From: an uncultured Porphyromonadaceae bacterium | GTDB taxonomy: Bacteria > Bacteroidota > Bacteroidia > Bacteroidales > Muribaculaceae | NCBI GenBank assembly: GCA_947177575.1 | Contig: CAMWVA010000007.1 | Coordinates: 1-50,455 of the forward strand | DNA: 50,455 nucleotides | Direction: 5' to 3' | Shown here: one piece after another, positions 29,857-36,788 of the stretch | Position numbering within the stretch: position 1 is the first letter of the stretch | How the letters are laid out: each line of letters opens with the position of its first letter | Translations under genes and position numbers: made by a program | The notes under the pieces: generated by a model | The model's input: the letters and a program-made list of their open reading frames with translations, nothing else | Told to the model about the DNA's origin: nothing | Databases searched by the model: none

Positions 29857-30003
29857 CAAATAAAGTTATGCTGATATTCGAATCATCTGACCAATATGCC
29901 AGTATCTGCCAAAGAGCTTTCTAGGCATGTCGTTAGCAAAGTATCGCAAATTGGCATTATCCGAATCTTTAAGCAACAATATAGACAATAGGAATAATAA
30001 TAT

Positions 30004-30011
30004 TAACTTTG
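30004..30011 (+). promoter_or_regulatory. -7 element for the mntA/hepT toxin-antitoxin operon
   Basis: TAACTTTG followed by C, 17 nt before ATG 30028, matches the -7 consensus. The expected -33 position is AT-rich without TTG, so strength is unclear. Confidence 0.55.
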
Positions 30012-30027
30012 CACTCAAATAAGATAT

Positions 30028-30330
30028 ATGCACCTCATTAATGATAATATTCAGAAATTAATTACTTTATGTCAAAGATATAAGGTAAGAAAGCTGTATG
30101 CTTTTGGCTCAATACTTACACCAAGATTTAACGATCAAAGCGACGTAGATATACTTGTTGATTTCAATTCTGAAATAGATCATCATAACTATGCCGATAA
30201 TTTTTTTGACTTCTATTATGCTTTGAAAGCATTATTCGGAAGAGACGTAGACCTCGTAGATGAATCAGCTGTTAAAAATCCATTTTTTAAAGAAGAACTC
30301 GAAGAAACAAAATATCTAATCTATGGATAG
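30028..30330 (+). CDS. mntA: MntA-type minimal nucleotidyltransferase antitoxin
   Basis: The 100-residue protein has the nucleotidyltransferase signature GS(x10)DxD: G27-S28 in AFGSIL and D39-x-D41 in SDVDILVDF, with a further acidic DVDLVDE later. It is the size of MntA antitoxins, which AMPylate the HepT partner to neutralise it. The gene overlaps the HepT gene by 8 nt, the usual arrangement. It is AT-rich relative to the tyrS side. Confidence 0.85.
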   Translation: MHLINDNIQKLITLCQRYKVRKLYAFGSILTPRFNDQSDVDILVDFNSEIDHHNYADNFFDFYYALKALFGRDVDLVDESAVKNPFFKEELEETKYLIYG

Positions 30331-30709
30331 AAAACTAAAGAAATATCTTTCTGACATTCTGTCTTCTATTTTTGAGATAGAATCATTTATGATAGAACGA
30401 CCAAGAGAATATGCTACATTTTGCAATGATACCTTATTTCGTAGAGGAGTAGAAAGAAACATTGAAATCATGGGTGAGGCCATGAATCGTGCTTTAAAAA
30501 TTAATCCAAAATTACCCATTACTTCTGCAAGAAAAATTGTTGACACACGAAATTTTGTTATCCATGCTTATGATTCACTTAGACCTGACATACTTTGGAG
30601 CATCGTAATTAACCATTTACCCTTATTAAAAACAGAGATTGAGACAATCATTACAGACATGGTGCCTACAGAATCAAATGGTAATAGAAAAAGTACGGAA
30701 GAGTGCTAA
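30323..30709 (+). CDS. hepT: HepT-like ribonuclease toxin (DUF86)
   Basis: The 128-residue all-helical protein has the HEPN-type catalytic motif R76-x4-H81 followed by Tyr at 83 (RNFVIHAY). In characterised systems that Tyr is the site of AMPylation by MntA. EIMGEAMNRALK and ARKIVDTRN are typical of the DUF86 family. The toxin cleaves RNA, probably tRNA, in characterised homologues. It is a complete pair with the upstream antitoxin. Convergent to the restriction enzyme gene. Confidence 0.88.
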   Translation: MDRKLKKYLSDILSSIFEIESFMIERPREYATFCNDTLFRRGVERNIEIMGEAMNRALKINPKLPITSARKIVDTRNFVIHAYDSLRPDILWSIVINHLPLLKTEIETIITDMVPTESNGNRKSTEEC

Positions 30710-30784
30710 AACAGTCAATCAGTGTCATGTTACAGCTAATGGTTAAATTCTTTCAATCATTAATTTTAATTATAATTAATAATT

Positions 30785-32371
30785 TTAAATTGCATAAAGG
30801 TGTTTTGCAGATTCGAGGAATTCAATAAAATCCTGAATTTTGTATGGACGTATTTTATTCTTTCCCTTTGACGTAAACGTTACATAGTCAATTTGCCGCT
30901 GACTGTCAGGATAAATGGAAGGAGCAACAAAAATACTTTCTGAATCATCAGTGTACTTTTCTTTAAATTCAGTCAAATGACGCTCTATAGGCCATATTTC
31001 CATAATAGTCTGTGCTCTGCCTTCTGCCATAGTTACTTCTACCAGAATACCTTTAGTCATTTCAAAACATTCAATATCTCCGATTCCTCCTCCGGCAGTT
31101 GAAGTTGGAAGACCTGTGTCATCAGTAGCATAATTAGGAATTACACGAACATGAGGCAGTTTCGATTTAATTGCTAAGGCTGTAAGAAATTCCAAACGTA
31201 CCGGTGCTGCAAGGATACGGAGGACCTCATCTTTGCTTGAATGACGTTTAGCTAAGATATTTAGTTCTTCTTTTATGGATTTCCAGTTATATTGATCAAC
31301 CCAATTCTTTAGAAGTTCCTCACTTTGAGAGGGTGAAACTTCAACAGCTTTAATTGCAAAAAGATTCGGGTCAATATTTGCCATGTAGTCAAAATATGCC
31401 CTTCCGTCAGTAAACTTAGGATATATAGAATAGTGTTCTAATACGTAACTCACTTTTTCATCCTCATTGTGATTTATGTCGATAAACCGGCCTGCACCAC
31501 GGAGTGAGATCAATCCGGTCATACGCATTTTTCTGATGAATTCATCAGGATAATCATGCATTATGGATTTGGCATCAAATTGTTTGTAATTGCCACCCAT
31601 GATTTCATTAATGCAAATATCAAGAATTACTTCGTTACTTGGATTGTAGCGATATTCTTGACGAAGTTGCTTTATTCTGGAATAAAGAGTCTCAGCATTA
31701 TTATCTTTCCAAAAGATAAGGAGCGGAAGTTCTTTACGTGATATACCAACACTGTTAAAATCCGGATCTGCGTTCAGAAGTTTAATGGTTTCCAGAAGGA
31801 GTATAAGAGGAATATTATCATTCAAGACTTTGACGAAAGGATTCTTCCGTTGAGATTTAGCAAAAGCCTGAAGAAATACTTCAGTTTCATATTCAGGATG
31901 AACCTCTTTAACCAAAAGTGTCATTCCTTCCTCGTGAACTTCAAGTACATCAATTAGATGGTGTCCTAATTCCGAGATTTCTATTGGTTCACCAATATTA
32001 AAATAGGCTAATCCTAATTCTTTGCAAAGGTCAAAGATTGTAGCAAAGCGAGACGGATAACCTTTAGCAAATCCAGCTTCTTTATGTTGCTGAGGATTGT
32101 TCTGTATAAGGTATTCTACTTCTTTTGAAGTAAGTAACAAGCGACTGAAGTGGCCTTTAGCAGTTGTTTTCCACTTATCTTTGATGGTTTGTGTTTGTTT
32201 GATTGGTCGGTAAATCCCATAACGAATACATTCAGCCACAATTTCAGAAGCCAGTTCATCATTTAGTGTTTGTCCGTCAAATTTATTGAGGATAAATAAC
32301 ATTTGTTTGAGTCGCCCCGGGTTTCTCATTGTAGTGGTAAAAAGCAGGGGCTTGTATTGTGGAAGCGCCAT
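30785..32371 (-). CDS. AlwI-family type II restriction endonuclease
   Basis: The 528-residue protein matches the AlwI/N.BstNBI-like family of type IIS enzymes (asymmetric site, cleavage outside the site). The N-terminal half begins LFTTTMRNPGRLKQMLFIL with LTSKEVEYLI and TIFDLCKELGL blocks expected of the DNA-recognition part. The C-terminal part has a PD-(D/E)XK-like core with D432 in GIGDIECFEM and E445 in ILVEVTM. Two adenine methyltransferase genes lie directly upstream in the same operon, as expected when each strand of an asymmetric site needs its own enzyme. The site cannot be read from sequence; GGATC- or GAGTC-type sites occur in the family. The previous gene ends 1 nt upstream. Confidence 0.75.
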   Translation of the reverse strand: MALPQYKPLLFTTTMRNPGRLKQMLFILNKFDGQTLNDELASEIVAECIRYGIYRPIKQTQTIKDKWKTTAKGHFSRLLLTSKEVEYLIQNNPQQHKEAGFAKGYPSRFATIFDLCKELGLAYFNIGEPIEISELGHHLIDVLEVHEEGMTLLVKEVHPEYETEVFLQAFAKSQRKNPFVKVLNDNIPLILLLETIKLLNADPDFNSVGISRKELPLLIFWKDNNAETLYSRIKQLRQEYRYNPSNEVILDICINEIMGGNYKQFDAKSIMHDYPDEFIRKMRMTGLISLRGAGRFIDINHNEDEKVSYVLEHYSIYPKFTDGRAYFDYMANIDPNLFAIKAVEVSPSQSEELLKNWVDQYNWKSIKEELNILAKRHSSKDEVLRILAAPVRLEFLTALAIKSKLPHVRVIPNYATDDTGLPTSTAGGGIGDIECFEMTKGILVEVTMAEGRAQTIMEIWPIERHLTEFKEKYTDDSESIFVAPSIYPDSQRQIDYVTFTSKGKNKIRPYKIQDFIEFLESAKHLYAI

Positions 32372-32372
32372 A

Positions 32373-33281
32373 TTAAAAGTTAGTAACCAGTACCTCGTTA
32401 AATTGCTTGATTGTGTTATCGTGAAAACTAATGTAGTTACTTTTTATGGAATGAGAATTATATTGCTTACTCCACTCTATAAAAATATCATTAACTTTCC
32501 CCTTATAGTGAGTAACATTTGAAATTGCAAAGCGAATTCCTTGCGTATTAAATGTATTCAACAATCTGAGTAAACGTCTTTCAGTATCTGGATTCCATAA
32601 TTTGTTATACTCACTAAAGGTAATAAGATAAGGAGGATCCAGATATACTAAATCTTGTTCATTCAGATTCAGACTTTTAAAGAAGTCCTCAAAATCGAGA
32701 GCAGTCCAATGAGTTCGCTTATGGGAATTTAACCGGAAATAAGAGTTCAATGCATTTACTGTATTTTGATTAAAATCTACATTACCCACAGGAAGATTAA
32801 AGTCACCCTTACTGTTGAAACGAATCATTCGATTAAATCCATAGATAAGGAGTAAATATAATAAAAGTGAATCAGAGCAATTACCCTTATTATAATCCGC
32901 TCTCATTTTAGCATACGCTTCTTTATTATATTTAGCAAAATAAGTTTTTACGAATTGACTTTTTAATGCTTGAGGTACTCGATCTTCTTTATAAGAAAAC
33001 GAAAGTCCGTATAAGTTTATAAGATTTTCAACATCAGCAAAGAACTTCTTTTCCTTACCGAGATATGAAAGGAGCATACGATGTATACCTATAACATATT
33101 CGTTAATATCGTTGAGCAGATAATTCTCAGCTTCTACGTTTAGATATACAGACCCTCCGCCAACAAAAGGTTCAACAAATTGTCGGATAGTAGAAGGGAA
33201 ATATGCCTTGATCTCACTTACCAGCTTATATTTATCACCCACATAAAAGAGAGGTGAACGATTTACGTTTAAGTTCTTCAT
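32373..33281 (-). CDS. D12-class N6-adenine DNA methyltransferase
   Basis: The 302-residue protein has the Dam/D12 order of motifs: N-terminal SPLFYVGDKYKLV (SAM-binding motif X), FVEPFVGGGSVYLN (motif I) and YLDPPYLI (catalytic DPPY motif IV). It methylates adenine, presumably on one strand of the restriction site. Its ATG lies 47 nt inside the end of the upstream methyltransferase gene, in another frame, implying coupled translation. Codon use is AT-rich like the rest of the island. Confidence 0.85.
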   Translation of the reverse strand: MKNLNVNRSPLFYVGDKYKLVSEIKAYFPSTIRQFVEPFVGGGSVYLNVEAENYLLNDINEYVIGIHRMLLSYLGKEKKFFADVENLINLYGLSFSYKEDRVPQALKSQFVKTYFAKYNKEAYAKMRADYNKGNCSDSLLLYLLLIYGFNRMIRFNSKGDFNLPVGNVDFNQNTVNALNSYFRLNSHKRTHWTALDFEDFFKSLNLNEQDLVYLDPPYLITFSEYNKLWNPDTERRLLRLLNTFNTQGIRFAISNVTHYKGKVNDIFIEWSKQYNSHSIKSNYISFHDNTIKQFNEVLVTNF

Positions 33282-34614
33282 CTACAGTCGTAATAAATAA
33301 AAGCTCTTTATGGTCGTTAAAATCTGTTTTTCCTGTATTGAAAAATCTGTGAGCACACTCATATACATGTGTGGTACCACATCTTTCAAGTATATGCTTA
33401 ATCTGTGCTAACGAAATTTTATTTTCAGAGGAACTGCTTTTGGAATTGTAAGTATTATTGTAAGAAACCACAATGTATCTGGCATTAAGACTTACAATCA
33501 GGTCTTCAAAAGCATTAATAGCTTTAGTAGTGCAATATCGACTCATATTTTCAGGAGCAGGTTTCATTGCAACACCATATAATTGAGGTTTATCCCACTT
33601 AACCAAGGTTTCATAAACATGATAAAAGCGACAATATTGGCGGGAATTATAAGGCGGGTCAATATAAGCAACATCTGCACGGAGCTCCTTTGCAAGCAAA
33701 TTAGAATCTTGTTTGAATATCCTAATATTTTCGTAGGATTCAGCTTCTATCATTCGCAAACGTAGTGTTTGGTGCTTTATGGGTTTCTTTATGTAGGCAT
33801 CAAAATGGCCAACAGTGTTTGCGTGCTTATCAATATTATATATTAAAGTAGCAATGAGAATGCAATACTCTTTGTCTGTAAGAGCAGATTTGCGTTTTTC
33901 AATATCATCTCTGATATATCCGATAAGTTTTGCTACATTCATTTCAAAATATTTATCTCCGTAATTCTCAGAAAAATAATTATGAGGTAAGTCATTAGGA
34001 TCTATTTCATTATAAAAATCCAAAATATCTCCGATTTTAACTTCATCATAATCGCCATCACTGAAGAATGCTTGGTAAATTATATTATTAGAATAAAGAA
34101 AATCGTTAGTAAAAACATAGTCAAAATTGGCTAACGCTGCCTTGGTTACAACACCGGTTCCCGCAAAGACATCAAAAAAAGTATGAACATCATGAGTCTC
34201 GCTTTTTATAGTGCTCATAATCCAATCAATCAATTTTGCCTTACTTCCGATATAACGCCTGCTTTCAAGCGCAATAGGCTTTGCGAATATAGCCTCAGCG
34301 AATAAAGATAAATATTTCGAACCATAGGTTACTTTGGCTTCCGCTGCCTGTAAAGCTTTAATTGCTATATCATGATCTGATATGTTCAGCTTACTGATAA
34401 TTTCATCACTTTGCTGTTGAATTAACAAAGTAGAGGTATCATCAAAACCGTAGACCTTTGCGAGTCTCAACACCTGGTCTGTTGTAGCAATACGTCTGCC
34501 ATTCTCAATTTTACTTAATAATGTAACATCAATATTCGAAGCTTCACTGACTGATTGAAGAGACAGTTGTTTTTCTTCACGAATGTGACGCAATATGTAT
34601 CCTAGAGTTATCAC
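33235..34614 (-). CDS. XRE helix-turn-helix fused to an N6-adenine DNA methyltransferase
   Basis: The 459-residue protein starts with a Cro/CI-type HTH (about 1-60: ILRHIREEKQLSLQSVSEAS and LLSKIENGRRI). A D12-like methyltransferase domain follows: RRYIGSKAKLIDWI (motif X), FFDVFAGTGVVTKAAL (motif I) and YIDPPYNSRQY (motif IV). It should methylate adenine on one strand of the restriction site. The HTH probably lets it repress its own operon promoter, delaying nuclease expression after entry into a new host; this control role is inferred from known MTase-HTH fusions. It is the first gene of the restriction-modification operon and lies just after a good promoter. Confidence 0.85.
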   Translation of the reverse strand: MITLGYILRHIREEKQLSLQSVSEASNIDVTLLSKIENGRRIATTDQVLRLAKVYGFDDTSTLLIQQQSDEIISKLNISDHDIAIKALQAAEAKVTYGSKYLSLFAEAIFAKPIALESRRYIGSKAKLIDWIMSTIKSETHDVHTFFDVFAGTGVVTKAALANFDYVFTNDFLYSNNIIYQAFFSDGDYDEVKIGDILDFYNEIDPNDLPHNYFSENYGDKYFEMNVAKLIGYIRDDIEKRKSALTDKEYCILIATLIYNIDKHANTVGHFDAYIKKPIKHQTLRLRMIEAESYENIRIFKQDSNLLAKELRADVAYIDPPYNSRQYCRFYHVYETLVKWDKPQLYGVAMKPAPENMSRYCTTKAINAFEDLIVSLNARYIVVSYNNTYNSKSSSSENKISLAQIKHILERCGTTHVYECAHRFFNTGKTDFNDHKELLFITTVDEELKRKSFTSLLCG

Positions 34615-34638
34615 GCTTTATATTTTGGCAATTTTTGA

Positions 34639-34668
34639 CAAAATTACAAAAAAAATTGAGATGCTCAA
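34639..34668 (-). promoter_or_regulatory. promoter of the restriction-modification operon
   Basis: On the minus strand TTTG (34668-34665) is followed after 18 nt by TAATTTTG (34646-34639). The leader to ATG 34614 is about 20 nt, so an HTH protein bound at the start region could block it. Confidence 0.65.
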
Positions 34669-34767
34669 AGCTAATACTCACTTCCGGAGAGCCTGTATAA
34701 TTATAATGTTCCCTAAGTTTTCAGTAGTAGAATCCGGTGTTCTAAAAAGTTATAGCAAAATTGATTG

Positions 34768-34844
34768 TTTGTAGGGACATTACTTTGCGATGTGAAAAGA
34801 GAATCAGATATAACTTTCACATGTCAGAGACATGTCCCTACAAA
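34768..34844. repeat. palindromic repeat unit with nested inverted repeats
   Basis: An outer pair of 13-nt arms (TTTGTAGGGACAT at 34768-34780 and its complement at 34832-34844) encloses an inner 8-nt pair (ATGTGAAA at 34790-34797 with TTTCACAT at 34815-34822). No ORF is inside. The TGTAGGGA core recurs in the MITE-like element at 36651-36783, so both may be traces of one repeat family. It lies between the Sel1-repeat gene end and the restriction operon promoter, at the border of the AT-rich island. Confidence 0.6.
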
Positions 34845-34878
34845 TTATCTGCTATTCATAGTACTGACCAGCAACGAA

Positions 34879-35760
34879 TCAGTCTTCCTCAATGTCATTG
34901 TCTAACTCGTCGGGGTCGTTGTATAAATCGTCTTCCCGCAATAACTCGGCGAGACTATTCCATTCTTTTATCTTATTTTCATAGTGGGCTTTATCCTCTT
35001 CGCTTAGTTCGGGATGTTCTGATGTAAATTCCTCAAAACAATCAGCTATGGATTTGGCTCCTCGCCAGTCACCATAAATGTAAGCTGCTCTGAAGTATTC
35101 GATAGCCTTGTCATAATCTTTCTCACAACCGAGACCGTCGGCATATAGCCAGCCCATACGGTAGGAATATTCTTCCGGTTCAAGAGCTGTAGCCACCTCT
35201 GTCCATTTGAAAAGCTGTGCAAGCCATTCTTTATCATCAAGAGAATTCGGCATAGTCAATTCCCAATAATAGTCACTCAGTTTTCCGGCAGCTTCGGCAT
35301 TGTTATGAGCAATTGACTCATAATATTCAATTCCGATTTCAGGGTCTCCGCCCTGGGCCATATTCATGTAGTAATCACCGAGCCAAAGGCGAGCTGACTC
35401 CTGCCAGCGACTGTCAATCTCAGCGCACTTCTCATAAAAACGCTCCGCATCATATTGGTCATACTTCTGTCTGGAGCCGCCATCAGCCTGATCCGGAGTC
35501 TCAGCATTATCGCACATATAACCAAGCAGGTAATAGCCAAGTCCGTCACCGCCTTCAAATGCTGCTTTCTCTGCAAGTGAAAAGCATTTGTCTAAGTCAA
35601 CATCTACACCTATACCTTCATGATATATATAGGCCATAAGCCCGATAGTTTCCGGAGTCTCCGGAGCACTAAAAATCATCTCGGCAGCCTCCCGGCAAAC
35701 TTCAGGATTCTCCTCGTTGCCGGCAAGCATATCAATAAATTTATCTGTCAGTGTGGTCAT
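34879..35760 (-). CDS. Sel1-repeat (TPR-like) protein
   Basis: About 293 residues from ATG 35760; I reject the in-frame TTG at 35769, which lies upstream of the preceding stop. Two clear Sel1 repeats are visible: GLMAYIYHEGIGVDVDLDKC with LAEKAAFEGG, and GWLYADGLGCEKDYDKAIEYF with RAAYIYG. Degenerate repeats lie between them. Such solenoids bind proteins. There is no signal peptide and the C-terminus is very acidic (DDLYNDPDELDNDIEED). It follows the 274-aa gene after 1 nt and is the last gene of the chaperone/GTPase cluster's strand run. The function is probably an adaptor (inference). Confidence 0.65.
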   Translation of the reverse strand: MTTLTDKFIDMLAGNEENPEVCREAAEMIFSAPETPETIGLMAYIYHEGIGVDVDLDKCFSLAEKAAFEGGDGLGYYLLGYMCDNAETPDQADGGSRQKYDQYDAERFYEKCAEIDSRWQESARLWLGDYYMNMAQGGDPEIGIEYYESIAHNNAEAAGKLSDYYWELTMPNSLDDKEWLAQLFKWTEVATALEPEEYSYRMGWLYADGLGCEKDYDKAIEYFRAAYIYGDWRGAKSIADCFEEFTSEHPELSEEDKAHYENKIKEWNSLAELLREDDLYNDPDELDNDIEED

Positions 35761-35761
35761 A

Positions 35762-36586
35762 TTAGTCAAACCTTACTCGTGGGTTCATCTGTGAGGGTGA
35801 ACGCCACTCAATACCGTATTTATTCTTTAATATATCTTTCTTCGTACTCCAGATACGAAAACAGAGGCCCATGTGACGTGGCACACTCTGGAAACGTTCA
35901 TTCAACTCATCTTCAAGATCATAATAGATTTTTTCCCATTTACGTGTATATTCCACAGGGTCTTTTTTCAGATGGCCGATTTTCGGGTTAACCATAATAT
36001 GGGTAAGCTCCTCCTGAGTAAAAAGCTTGCTGATGGCAGTCTCAAACTCTTTATCCCATTCCTGCGCACGCCATGCGTCGTGCTCAAGAAGAAGGTTAAG
36101 TTTTAAGAGTTTCTTTGCCAAAGGTTTGATTGACTCATCATCCGGATTTTCACGTAATACGCTTCTGACATACATAAACAGAACCCTATACAAAGCGTGA
36201 TTATATACCGACTTTCCAAGAGCAGAACAGAATCTGGGAAGAGTTTCCTTATATATTTCTACTGGAGTCATGTTGTCGTACATCAGGCGTATAACACCGT
36301 TTGCCAATTCCTCCATAGGACGGTAATCATCAAGCTCCTCATACGCCTCAGCGAGAAGCACATAGAGTTGCAGAAGTGTCAGGTCATGACTGTGGTTATA
36401 AGCCTCTCTCTGAAGCATATCAATAAGAGAAGAATAAATGATAATATCCTTCTCATCCACCTCGTCGTCATTATCAGGCAAATTTCTCGGACTTAAGGCT
36501 AACGCCTCGTCCAGTCGTTCATCTATTGATTTTGAAGTGTCACTGACAATATCTTCAACTGTTTTTTTAAATTCGTACTGCTTCAT
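35762..36586 (-). CDS. helical protein of unknown function at the tail of the chaperone-GTPase cluster
   Basis: I do not recognise a family. The 274 residues are mostly helical and charged, with TPR-like A/L/Y spacing in LTLLQLYVLLAEAYEELDDY. The C-terminal part is basic (RIWSTKKDILKNKYGIEW). No signal peptide, membrane helix or catalytic motif is visible. It is paired with the Sel1-repeat gene (1-nt gap) and separated from the GTPase gene upstream by a 200-nt gap carrying a MITE-like insertion, so it may now have separate expression. Confidence 0.5.
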   Translation of the reverse strand: MKQYEFKKTVEDIVSDTSKSIDERLDEALALSPRNLPDNDDEVDEKDIIIYSSLIDMLQREAYNHSHDLTLLQLYVLLAEAYEELDDYRPMEELANGVIRLMYDNMTPVEIYKETLPRFCSALGKSVYNHALYRVLFMYVRSVLRENPDDESIKPLAKKLLKLNLLLEHDAWRAQEWDKEFETAISKLFTQEELTHIMVNPKIGHLKKDPVEYTRKWEKIYYDLEDELNERFQSVPRHMGLCFRIWSTKKDILKNKYGIEWRSPSQMNPRVRFD

Positions 36587-36650
36587 ATCTGTATCCTGAC
36601 GATAAAAAATTTATAGATTAGTAAAACACCGTAAAATCCGGTGTTGCTTA

Positions 36651-36783
36651 TGAGGCTGTTGCAAAACTCAATGACATAATACTTGTAAGGATATATATGT
36701 AATATATTAAATTGATAATCAATTACTTATATCAACATGCCAAAGGCATATCCCTACAAAGAGGGTATTTTGCAACAGCCTCA
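36651..36783. mobile_element. MITE-like element with 16-bp terminal inverted repeats
   Basis: The ends TGAGGCTGTTGCAAAA (36651-36666) and its exact complement (36768-36783) bound a 133-bp AT-rich segment without an ORF, which is the shape of a miniature inverted-repeat element mobilised by a transposase elsewhere. The terminal sequence resembles IS ends seen in Bacteroidales. It holds an ATGCC/GGCAT hairpin and a CCCTACAAA segment shared with the repeat at 34768-34844. I see no clear target duplication. Its right end lies 5 nt from the stop of the GTPase gene and could act as its terminator. A 7-bp hairpin (36625-36645) flanks it on the left. Confidence 0.65.
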
Positions 36784-36788
36784 CGTAA

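Noticed and set aside
36651-36783. A full insertion sequence
   Set aside because: The segment between the inverted repeats is about 100 bp and has no transposase frame.
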